DNA of 64,000 nucleotides. Source: an uncultured Pelagibacteraceae bacterium. GTDB taxonomy: Bacteria > Pseudomonadota > Alphaproteobacteria > Pelagibacterales > Pelagibacteraceae. Below the pieces are notes generated by a model that searched no databases, was not told the DNA's origin, and saw nothing but the letters and a program-made list of their open reading frames with translations. Location of the stretch: NCBI GenBank assembly GCA_902596675.1, contig CACJUO010000001.1, positions 53,517-117,516 of the forward strand, in the 5' to 3' direction. Of the stretch, positions 18,710-25,626 are shown piece after piece. The position numbers were made by a program, and so were the translations under genes. Positions within the stretch are counted from its first letter, which is position 1. Each line of letters starts with the position of its first letter.

Positions 18710-18993
18710 CTGCCTTCAACTATCTGATGATGTCTTACTGCATGCCCTTTAATAACCTCAAGCGCTTCTTGATATTCAGGGGAGTCATAAAACTCTATTG
18801 CTGTGTTGTAATCTGGAAATTCAACTACAGTTGTTCTAGGAGAGTTTATTCCCTCATTTGTTCTATTTTTTCCACCTCTAATTATAAATATCCCTGAGTA
18901 TTTATCTGCAGCAATCTTGGCTTTTATTGCATATTCCTTTAATTTTTCCTTACTATTAATTTTTTCCCACACACAAACTACATAACCTTTCAT
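18706..18993 (-). CDS. DUF1330 family protein, copy 1
   Basis: A 95-residue dimeric alpha-beta barrel (ferredoxin-like) protein. The family core is GYVVCVWEKINSKEKLKEYA, IIRGGK, TTVVEFPDYNTAIEFYDSPEYQ. The function of the family is not known. A paralogue lies 53 bases upstream on the same strand; the two share the RGGK, FP-Y-A and S-EY pattern but are clearly diverged, so this is an old tandem duplication or two separate acquisitions. The adjacent purine genes give a possible but unproven context. Confidence 0.85.
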   Translation of the reverse strand: MKGYVVCVWEKINSKEKLKEYAIKAKIAADKYSGIFIIRGGKNRTNEGINSPRTTVVEFPDYNTAIEFYDSPEYQEALEVIKGHAVRHHQIVEGS

Positions 18994-19046
18994 AACTTTC
19001 CTTTACTTATCATAATATAATCAATTTTACTTTATCAAATTTGTTC

Positions 19047-19337
19047 TTATTCTACTCCTTCAACAATAAACATTATTCTCTTAGTTGTATCCTCTGCATG
19101 TGTCCAAGCAGATTTATATTCGGTTGACTCATGGCATGACATAGCGTCATTGTAAGTTGGAAACTGCCATATTACTGTACGCAAAACGTTTGGGCCACTA
19201 AATGACTTAAATTTTCCACCTCTAACTACTGGTTTTCCCCCATAACTTTTTATTATAGGTACAGCCTTTTCTCCATATATTTTTAAGTTATCCTGACTTG
19301 AGATTTCTAAGTATAGACTAATCCAATAAGTTTTCAT
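19047..19337 (-). CDS. DUF1330 family protein, copy 2
   Basis: A 96-residue protein of the same dimeric alpha-beta barrel family as its downstream neighbour: YWISLYLEISSQDNLKIYGEKA, VVRGGKF, RTVIWQFPTYNDAMSCHESTEY. Catalytic role unknown. It is divergent from the phosphoribosyltransferase gene, with 43 bases between the two starts, so both may be controlled from the same short region. The 53 bases between the two DUF1330 genes contain no hairpin. Confidence 0.85.
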   Translation of the reverse strand: MKTYWISLYLEISSQDNLKIYGEKAVPIIKSYGGKPVVRGGKFKSFSGPNVLRTVIWQFPTYNDAMSCHESTEYKSAWTHAEDTTKRIMFIVEGVE

Positions 19338-19380
19338 ATTTATCCTTTTTTAATATTTTTATTTATGATACCAAATTTTT

Positions 19381-19905
19381 ATGGCTGATAAATTAATAAT
19401 TACTTATGAAGAATATAAAAAGGTCGTCGAAAAACTTGCTTTAGAAATCGAAAAAAAATATAAGCCAACAGTATTAGTTGGTATCATGAGAGGTGCAGCT
19501 CCAATTATAGATATTTTATCTAGAATTTTTAAATTACCTACCGCTTATGTTGTAATTCAAAGTTACTCTGGTGATACGGTACAAGATAAACAAGGGGAGT
19601 TAATATTTGCAAGAGATATAAGTGCAATTGCAACGAACGAAGATTTTAAAAATGTATTGTTAGTAGATGATCTATCAGACACAGGACTAACTTTAAATAA
19701 AAGTATAGAGTGGCTTAAAGAATATGAACCTGTTAAGGACCACATAAGTGAAATTAAAACAGCTTGTCTTTGGAAAAAAAAATCCTCCACTTTTACGCCT
19801 GACTTCTGTCCAATTTTATTAGATAATGATCCATGGATTGTTCAACCATCAGAGTATTATGATGAAATTGATATAGATGGTTTGAAAAAAAAGTATTCTA
19901 AATAA
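19381..19905 (+). CDS. Purine-type phosphoribosyltransferase (xanthine/guanine PRT-like)
   Basis: Type I phosphoribosyltransferase of 174 residues. The PRPP-binding loop is VLLVDDLSDTGLTL near residues 103-116, LVGIMRGAAPIIDILSRI is the N-terminal pyrophosphate-binding region, and PWIVQPSEYYDE near the C-terminus matches the base-binding end of xanthine/guanine PRTs. It would convert an imported purine base to its nucleotide. It faces the BMP-type importer across a terminator, which supports a salvage role; the exact base preference is inference. Confidence 0.82.
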   Translation: MADKLIITYEEYKKVVEKLALEIEKKYKPTVLVGIMRGAAPIIDILSRIFKLPTAYVVIQSYSGDTVQDKQGELIFARDISAIATNEDFKNVLLVDDLSDTGLTLNKSIEWLKEYEPVKDHISEIKTACLWKKKSSTFTPDFCPILLDNDPWIVQPSEYYDEIDIDGLKKKYSK

Positions 19906-19907
19906 AA

Positions 19908-19931
19908 AAAGGCCAGACTAAGCTGGCCTTT
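19908..19931. terminator. Bidirectional Rho-independent terminator between PRT and bmp genes
   Basis: Inverted repeat AAAGGCCAG / CTGGCCTTT with the six-base loop ACTAAG. The core GGCCAG pairs 19911-19916 with 19923-19928. A-rich sequence before and T-rich sequence after give U-tracts in both directions, so it can stop the converging PRT and bmp transcripts. It is one of only three clear hairpins at convergent or operon ends in the window. Confidence 0.85.
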
Positions 19932-19956
19932 AATTTTAACTTTTTGATAAAATTTG

Positions 19957-21021
19957 TTACTGTGGAATATCTCCTTCTACTCCTTTAACATAAACATTCA
20001 TTCCGGCTAGCATTCCATCGTCAGCTACAGCTCCTTCAGCAACAAGAATGTTTCCTTTTTGATCATAAATTGGACCAGTAAATGAGTGAGCTTTTCCTGA
20101 AGCTAAGTCTTTTTGGAGCTGTTCTACTTCTTTCACTAAATCACTCCCCATTGCAGAATTATATGGTGCCATTGCTACCATTCCTTCTTTTAATCCATGC
20201 CAAGTATCTTGTTGTTTCCAAGTGCCATCTCTTGCTGCAATTGATCTTTCTACATAGTAAGGCGCCCAATCATCAATAATTGACGTTAATATAGATTTTG
20301 GGGCGAATCTTTGCATATCACTTGCTTGACCAAATGACCAAACTCCTGCTTTTTCAGCTACTTGAACTGGAGCAGTGCTATCCGTATGCTGCATTATTAC
20401 ATCAGCTCCTTGATCAATTAAAGCTTGAGCTGCTTCAGATTCTTTTCCTGGATCATACCAAGTAAAAACCCAAACAATTTTTGTTTTAATATCAGGATTT
20501 ACTTTTTGTGCAGCTAATGTCATTGCATTTATACCTCTTATAACCTCAGGAATAGGAAAAGAAGCAATGTACCCAATAGTATTTGTTTTTGTCATTTTAC
20601 CAGCCATGTGTCCTAACAAAGTTCTTCCCTCGTAAAATCTTGCAGAATAAGTAGAAACATTTGAATGCTCTCTTTTGTAACCAGTAGCATGTTCAAATTT
20701 TACATTTGGAAAATCTTTAGCAACCTTGTTTGTTGGATCCATATATCCAAAACTAGTAGTGAATATAAGATCATGACCAGATTGAGCCAGTTGTCTTATC
20801 ACTCTTTCAGCATCCGCACCCTCAGGTACACTTTCTACATAGGTTGTTTTTATTCCAGCTGCTTCTACTGCTTTTCTTCCTTCGTCGTGTTGGTATGTCC
20901 ATCCGTGGTCCCCAGTTGGACCAACATAAACGAAACCAACTTTAAAATCCGCATTTGCATTTATGCTAAAGCCAAGCAAAAATAGTACAGAAATTAAACT
21001 CCTTAAAAATAATTTATACAT
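19957..21021 (-). CDS. BMP-family ABC transporter substrate-binding protein
   Basis: Periplasmic binding protein of 354 residues with a signal peptide cleaved near NANA-DF (about residue 24). The body starts KVGFVYVGPTGDHGWTYQHDEGR, the BMP/Med/PnrA signature for purine nucleoside or base binding; later DLIFTTSFGYMD and QHTDSTAP are typical. It is separated from the permease gene by 88 bases with its own GGGGA ribosome site, consistent with much higher expression than the membrane parts. It delivers substrate to the two permeases and ATPase upstream. Confidence 0.92.
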   Translation of the reverse strand: MYKLFLRSLISVLFLLGFSINANADFKVGFVYVGPTGDHGWTYQHDEGRKAVEAAGIKTTYVESVPEGADAERVIRQLAQSGHDLIFTTSFGYMDPTNKVAKDFPNVKFEHATGYKREHSNVSTYSARFYEGRTLLGHMAGKMTKTNTIGYIASFPIPEVIRGINAMTLAAQKVNPDIKTKIVWVFTWYDPGKESEAAQALIDQGADVIMQHTDSTAPVQVAEKAGVWSFGQASDMQRFAPKSILTSIIDDWAPYYVERSIAARDGTWKQQDTWHGLKEGMVAMAPYNSAMGSDLVKEVEQLQKDLASGKAHSFTGPIYDQKGNILVAEGAVADDGMLAGMNVYVKGVEGDIPQ

Positions 21022-21109
21022 TTGATATCCCCTTTAAATTTACTTTTGTGATACTACAAACTAATCAATATTCTAATAAAAAAAAATATTTATTTTGGAA
21101 TAGCTAACA

Positions 21110-22042
21110 TCACTTTTCCTTATAGAAGATTTGACCTAATGAAGTTGGTGTATTAAGTTTTATTTTTCTACTGTCACGAGAAATTACAACTAAAACTATT
21201 ATTGTCATGATATATGGTAATGCACTTAACAATTGAACTGGAATTCTTAAACCCACAGCCTGCATGTGTAATTGTAAAATTGTGATTCCACCAAATATTA
21301 ACGCTCCTATAAGAACTTTTATTGGACTCCAAGTTGCAAAAACTACTAATGCTAGAGCAATCCATCCTCTGCCGCCAGTCATATTCTCAATCCACTGGGG
21401 AGTATATATTAATGATAGGTAAGCACCGGCTAAACCACACATTGCTCCTCCATAAAGAATGCAACTATACCTTACTAATGTAACATTAATTCCCTGATTT
21501 GAAGCAGAGGTAGGCGAGTCTCCTACAGCTCTGACAACCAAACCAGTTTTTGTTTTTTTCAAGAAATAATTTGTTAAAAAAGGCAATCCAAATGCAAAAT
21601 AAAGAATAATTGAATGCCCAAAGAATATTGGGCCTAAAAATGGAATACTTTCTTTTAAATTAACAAATAATAAGGGAAATTCCTTTCCTGGAATTCCAAC
21701 AAAATTCTTACCAATCATCGCTGACATTCCTATACCAAAGATAGTTAAAGCTAGACCTGTCGCAACATGATTTGTAAGGAGTGTTTGTGTAAGAAACCCA
21801 AAAATCAAAGAGATAATTAAGCCTGAAAACATGGAACCTATCACTGCAAAAAATAAATTATCAGTCACTACCATTAAAGCAAATCCAGAAATTGCGCCAA
21901 TAATCATCATTCCTTCTACCCCAAGATTTAAAACACCAGATCTCTCCGTTATTAATTCTCCAGATGCAGCAAGAATTAGAGGGACCGATGATGCCATTAT
22001 CGCACCAATTAAAATACCAATAAAATTTAAATCAAAGCTCAT
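21110..22042 (-). CDS. BMP-type ABC transporter permease (NupQ/YufQ-like)
   Basis: Inner-membrane permease of 310 residues, about nine helices, of the branched-chain/ribose permease superfamily. The N-terminal APSVPLILAASGELITERSG-like stretch (here SSVPLILAASGELITERSG) and NLGVEGMMIIGA are typical of the second permease of nucleoside ABC importers. It overlaps the other permease gene by 11 bases and would form a heterodimer with it. Confidence 0.92.
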   Translation of the reverse strand: MSFDLNFIGILIGAIMASSVPLILAASGELITERSGVLNLGVEGMMIIGAISGFALMVVTDNLFFAVIGSMFSGLIISLIFGFLTQTLLTNHVATGLALTIFGIGMSAMIGKNFVGIPGKEFPLLFVNLKESIPFLGPIFFGHSIILYFAFGLPFLTNYFLKKTKTGLVVRAVGDSPTSASNQGINVTLVRYSCILYGGAMCGLAGAYLSLIYTPQWIENMTGGRGWIALALVVFATWSPIKVLIGALIFGGITILQLHMQAVGLRIPVQLLSALPYIMTIIVLVVISRDSRKIKLNTPTSLGQIFYKEK

Positions 22043-23105
22043 TTTTTTTTAAACCTAAAAATTTTATTTTAAAAAATAATAAATAATCAGACCCAAGGAG
22101 AAAAAATAAAATCATACCTTGAAAAACTTGACCTGTATATTTCGGTACTTGTAAAAATATCTGAGCTGTTTCTGCTCCTAAATAAGTTAGTGCAACTATC
22201 AATGATGCAAATATAATTCCAACTGGATTTAGTCTTCCTAAAAAAGCAACAATTATTGCTGTGAAGCCATAATCAGGAGAAATGTTTCTATGTAATTGTC
22301 CGATTGGTCCTGTTATCTCACCTACACCTGCAAGACCGGCACATGCTCCACTAATCATAAAAACAATAATAATCATTGTTTTACCTTTGTACCCTGCATA
22401 TTTCGCAGTTTTTAAACTTAAGCCTGAAACTTTTATTTGAAAACCTAAATAAGTTTTATACAATATAAGCCAGCTTAAGAATACAGTGATGAGAGTAATA
22501 AATATTCCAGAATGAATTCTTAAACCATCAAATAAAATTGGCATTCTTGCAGACTCACTAAATTGTCTTGTTTCTGGAAAATTAAAACCTTCGGGATTGC
22601 TCCAAGGACCAACCACTAAATAATCTAACAATAATTTTGCAACATAAACCAGCATTAAGCTGACCAAAATTTCATTAGTATTAAAAAAAGTTTTTAAAAT
22701 TGCTGGAATGATTGCAAATATCATCCCACCAATTGCTCCAGATAATATAATTATTGGCAACACATAAAATCCATTGTGATTATAAAGTAATAAGGCAACT
22801 CCACCGCCGACTATTCCACCAAAAATAAGTTGACCTTCTGCACCAATATTCCAATTATTGCTTTTAAAACAAAAGGATAAACCAATAGCTATTAAACAAA
22901 GTGGTGTAGCTTTTACCAAAAGTTCACTTAATCCGTATAAATCTGAAATGGGGGTAATAAAAAAAAATTTTAAAGCCTCAATAGGATTAAACCCCAAAAT
23001 ATAAAAAATAATCCCACCGCCAAATAATGTGAGAAAAATGGCTAAAACCGGTGTCAATAAGTAAATTGATCGAGATACATCGTTACGCTTTTCAATTTTA
23101 ATCAA
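22032..23105 (-). CDS. BMP-type ABC transporter permease (NupP/YufP-like)
   Basis: First permease of the importer, 357 residues with about nine to ten helices. Seen: LCLIAIGLSFCFKSNNWNIGAEGQLIFGG, the hallmark of YufP-type permeases, and SGACAGLAGVGEITGPIG later. It overlaps the ATPase gene by eight bases and the second permease by 11, indicating a single translationally coupled unit. Confidence 0.92.
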   Translation of the reverse strand: MIKIEKRNDVSRSIYLLTPVLAIFLTLFGGGIIFYILGFNPIEALKFFFITPISDLYGLSELLVKATPLCLIAIGLSFCFKSNNWNIGAEGQLIFGGIVGGGVALLLYNHNGFYVLPIIILSGAIGGMIFAIIPAILKTFFNTNEILVSLMLVYVAKLLLDYLVVGPWSNPEGFNFPETRQFSESARMPILFDGLRIHSGIFITLITVFLSWLILYKTYLGFQIKVSGLSLKTAKYAGYKGKTMIIIVFMISGACAGLAGVGEITGPIGQLHRNISPDYGFTAIIVAFLGRLNPVGIIFASLIVALTYLGAETAQIFLQVPKYTGQVFQGMILFFLLGSDYLLFFKIKFLGLKKNEL

Positions 23106-24597
23106 TTGAACCTCCGCCCATCAAAATTCCTAATTTTTCAGCAGTAACAGTATTTGCATTCATTATTTTAGATAGTTTACCTTTATAAATTACGCAAATA
23201 CGGTCACTTAATTTTAATAGTTCATCGTTATCAGTAGAAATTAATATTGATGATTTTCCTTGTTCATTAATTTGAATTAATGTTTCATGAATGTAGTTGA
23301 TCGCACCAACATCAAGACCCCATGTTGGGTTAAAACATACCAATAATTCAGGTGAAGTAATTAATTCTCTTCCAATAATCAATTTTTGAAGATTTCCGCC
23401 AGATAAAAATTGACTTTTTAATTCAACATTGTCTGTATTAACAGAAAAATTAGAAAGTATCTTCTTGGAGTGTTCTTTTATTTTATTTTCATTAATTAAA
23501 CCTTTTTCAAAAAAGTTTGATGACTTAAAATTATTTAATGCAACATTTTCATATATCTTTAACTCAGGGACCGCAGCTTGAGAGATACGATCTTCAGGTG
23601 AAAAAGCCATAAGGTATTCTCTTCTTTCTCTAGGATTTAACTTCCCAATTTCTTTATTTCTAAACATTATAGAAGTACCTTCTGTAATTATTTCTCCACT
23701 CAGTATTTGAAATAATTCATTTTGTCCATTTCCTGAAATTCCAGCTATACCTAAACACTCTCCTTTTTTTAGAGAAAAGTTTAAATTATTTAAGTTTGTT
23801 TCATATGGATCGTCACTTTTAAAATTTAAATTTGAGATTTTTAAAATTTCCTCGTTATTTTTTAAATTATTAATTTTTTTTTTAATAGTATTTAAATTTT
23901 CACCTACCATCTTATTAGCTAAACTCTCAATTTTTTCATCAATCGTACTGCTAACTGAAACCACTTTACCTTTTCTCATTACGGCTACCTCATCACAAAG
24001 TGACAAAACTTCTTTTAATTTGTGAGTAATGTAAATAATTAAAATTCCATCTTTAGAAAATTGTTTTAAAGAAATAAATAAATCATCAGTTTCTTGTTCA
24101 GTTAAAACTGATGTAGGTTCATCCATAATCAATACTTTTGGATTTCTAATTAAACACCTTATAATTTCAACTTTTTGTTTTTGACCTGCTGATAAATTTA
24201 GAACTGGAATATCTAGATCAATTTTAAAATTGTACTTTTTTAATATATCGTTGACTAAAACTCTTAGATCTTCATCTTTTTTGTCACTATCGATACTTAA
24301 ATTTTCAAATACTGATAAAGTCTCGAAGAGATTGAAATGTTGAAAAACCATTCCGATATTATTTTTTTTGGCATCTAGGGGAGAGTTAAGTTTAATGCTT
24401 TCATCATTTAAAAAAACTTCGCCTTCGTCAGGTTTTACTACTCCAGACAAGATTTTAACTAGTGTAGACTTGCCTGCCCCATTTTCACCCAATAATGCAT
24501 ATATTTTCCCACTTCCAAATTCTAATGATACTTTATCGTTTGCAATACATCCTGGATAAATTTTTGAAATTTCTGATACTTTAAGTTTCGTGTTCAT
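23098..24597 (-). CDS. BMP-type ABC transporter ATP-binding protein (tandem NBD)
   Basis: Cytoplasmic ATPase of 499 residues with two ABC domains. The first has a complete Walker A (LGENGAGKSTLVKI), signature LSAGQKQKVEIIR and Walker B VLIMDEPTSVL. The second has a degenerate P-loop (GISGNGQNELFQIL, no GKS) but keeps LSGGNLQKLIIGREL, as usual for sugar/nucleoside importers of this class. It is the first gene of the operon; the 139 bases upstream (24598-24736) hold its promoter and that of the divergent lipoprotein gene, with no other feature visible. Confidence 0.93.
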   Translation of the reverse strand: MNTKLKVSEISKIYPGCIANDKVSLEFGSGKIYALLGENGAGKSTLVKILSGVVKPDEGEVFLNDESIKLNSPLDAKKNNIGMVFQHFNLFETLSVFENLSIDSDKKDEDLRVLVNDILKKYNFKIDLDIPVLNLSAGQKQKVEIIRCLIRNPKVLIMDEPTSVLTEQETDDLFISLKQFSKDGILIIYITHKLKEVLSLCDEVAVMRKGKVVSVSSTIDEKIESLANKMVGENLNTIKKKINNLKNNEEILKISNLNFKSDDPYETNLNNLNFSLKKGECLGIAGISGNGQNELFQILSGEIITEGTSIMFRNKEIGKLNPRERREYLMAFSPEDRISQAAVPELKIYENVALNNFKSSNFFEKGLINENKIKEHSKKILSNFSVNTDNVELKSQFLSGGNLQKLIIGRELITSPELLVCFNPTWGLDVGAINYIHETLIQINEQGKSSILISTDNDELLKLSDRICVIYKGKLSKIMNANTVTAEKLGILMGGGSID

Positions 24598-24736
24598 TAG
24601 AATCGGTTTGATAGTAATAAAAATAAAGAATTAAGTAATATAAATACATTATATTTATCTAATTTTGATGGAAAACTTATTTTTTTTTCAACTTTTAAGT
24701 TAATCTTTTGTCACATTTCAGTATTATAAATAAATT

Positions 24737-25039
24737 ATGAAAATTAGATTCGCTGTTACATTAATATCAATACTTTTTTTAACTGCAGGCTGTCAAACTA
24801 TTCAGAATAAAACTGACGAGGTTGTAGAAAAGGAAAATAAAAAATATGGTTTATTTGTTGGTGAAGATGTTAATAAAATGAAGTTAGAATTAGGGGCTCC
24901 TGACGAAGATATTGTCAATGATACTGGCAATGAAGTTTTAATTTATAAAACAAAAAAATACGGTGTACCATGTGAACGAAGATTTGAAGTCAATGCTAAT
25001 GGAACTATTATCGCTTTCAGTTCTAGTGGATGTTTTTAA
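24737..25039 (+). CDS. Small lipoprotein, BamE/SmpA-like fold possible
   Basis: A 100-residue predicted lipoprotein: signal residues 1-18 and lipobox LTAGC with Cys19. The mature part VNKMKLELGAPDEDIVNDTGNEVLIYKT resembles the short lipoproteins in which an M-x-x-L-G-x-P-D turn precedes a beta strand with Y, as in BamE/SmpA domains. Three Cys in the mature protein (one near the end, SSGCF) could form a disulfide. Function unknown. It is monocistronic and followed directly by a strong hairpin. Confidence 0.65.
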   Translation: MKIRFAVTLISILFLTAGCQTIQNKTDEVVEKENKKYGLFVGEDVNKMKLELGAPDEDIVNDTGNEVLIYKTKKYGVPCERRFEVNANGTIIAFSSSGCF

Positions 25040-25040
25040 A

Positions 25041-25062
25041 CTTGTGGGGCGAACCCCACAAG
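25041..25062. terminator. GC-rich hairpin between lipoprotein and hsp20 genes
   Basis: Perfect nine-base-pair inverted repeat CTTGTGGGG / CCCCACAAG around a four-base loop (CGAA on the plus strand, TTCG on the minus strand). It stands out in this AT-rich sequence. It lies one base after the lipoprotein stop and 15 bases beyond the hsp20 stop. Neither side has a long T-run, so it may be a weak terminator or a 3'-end stabiliser for one or both transcripts. Confidence 0.6.
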
Positions 25063-25077
25063 CAAGGTAAAAATTAT

Positions 25078-25524
25078 TTACTTAATATCAATAAGTCTTT
25101 TTTTCTTATGATCTGGTAAAATTCTTTCGCATGCAATAGTCAAAAGACCATCTTTAAGTTCAGCGTCGTTTACTTTCACATCATCTGCAATAGTAAAAGA
25201 TCTTGCAAATTGTCTTTGTGAAATTCCTTTATGAATTATTTCACCATCTTGATTTTGATCTTCAGACTTATTAATCTGTTTTGTTCTCACAGTTAATATA
25301 TTATCTTCAAACTCAACTTCGACATCTTTTTTATTAAAACCAGCTAATGCTACTTCAATTGAGTAGTTATCTTTACCAGTTTTTCTAATGTTGTATGGTG
25401 GATAGTTCGATTGCATTGTCATGCCACCATTACCAAGCATACTTTCAAATTGGTCAAACATATCGTCGAAACCAATAGAAAACGGTCTTAGTGTGTTAAA
25501 GATAGATAGGTCCTTACTTGTCAT
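25078..25524 (-). CDS. Small heat shock protein Hsp20/IbpA
   Basis: ATP-independent holdase of 148 residues. The alpha-crystallin domain runs from about 38 to 135: PPYNIRKTGKDNYSIEVALAGF, KKDVEVEFEDNILTVRT, QRQFARSFTIADDV and ELKDGLLTIACE, ending with a short tail containing IDI that can act as the IxI anchor. It is monocistronic, with a GGAG ribosome site six to seven bases before the ATG. That site appears paired in a ROSE-like hairpin, and an RpoH-like promoter lies upstream, so heat control at two levels is likely. Confidence 0.95.
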   Translation of the reverse strand: MTSKDLSIFNTLRPFSIGFDDMFDQFESMLGNGGMTMQSNYPPYNIRKTGKDNYSIEVALAGFNKKDVEVEFEDNILTVRTKQINKSEDQNQDGEIIHKGISQRQFARSFTIADDVKVNDAELKDGLLTIACERILPDHKKKRLIDIK

Positions 25525-25581
25525 ATTTACTCCTTTTTTTTAAGCAAGTTAATTTATGTAAGCCCCAATAAGGCGACTTAC
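25525..25581 (-). promoter_or_regulatory. Candidate ROSE-like RNA thermometer in hsp20 leader
   Basis: The hsp20 leader folds into two hairpins by eye. Hairpin I (25581 to 25558) pairs GUAAGUC with GGCUUAC (including one G-U) and extends past a mismatch. Hairpin II (25549 to 25529) pairs ACUU-G-CUU with AAGGAGU across an A6 loop, leaving a single bulged G inside UUGCU and hiding the GGAG ribosome site. A UUGCU strand with a bulged G opposite the Shine-Dalgarno is the hallmark of ROSE thermometers upstream of rhizobial small heat shock genes. Confidence 0.65.
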
Positions 25582-25587
25582 GTTAGT

Positions 25588-25616
25588 TATATGGTATTTA
25601 ATTTTAAAATTTCAAT
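25588..25616 (-). promoter_or_regulatory. Candidate RpoH (sigma-32) promoter of hsp20
   Basis: On the minus strand ATTGAAA (25616-25610) is followed after 15 bases by CCATATA (25594-25588). This matches the heat-shock consensus CTTGAAA-N11-16-CCCATnT at most positions. A start about seven bases downstream would put the first transcribed base near 25581, exactly at the base of the first leader hairpin. Confidence 0.55.
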
Positions 25617-25626
25617 GCTAAAAATG

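Noticed and set aside
21022..21109. Terminator or attenuator between permease and bmp genes
   Set aside because: The only symmetry is a weak A/T run (AATAAATA/TTTTTATT) expected by chance at this base composition; the gap is better explained as a promoter for bmp.
24598..24736. Small RNA or tRNA in the 139-base gap upstream of the importer operon
   Set aside because: No cloverleaf, no stable stem and no T-run; looks like plain divergent promoter sequence.
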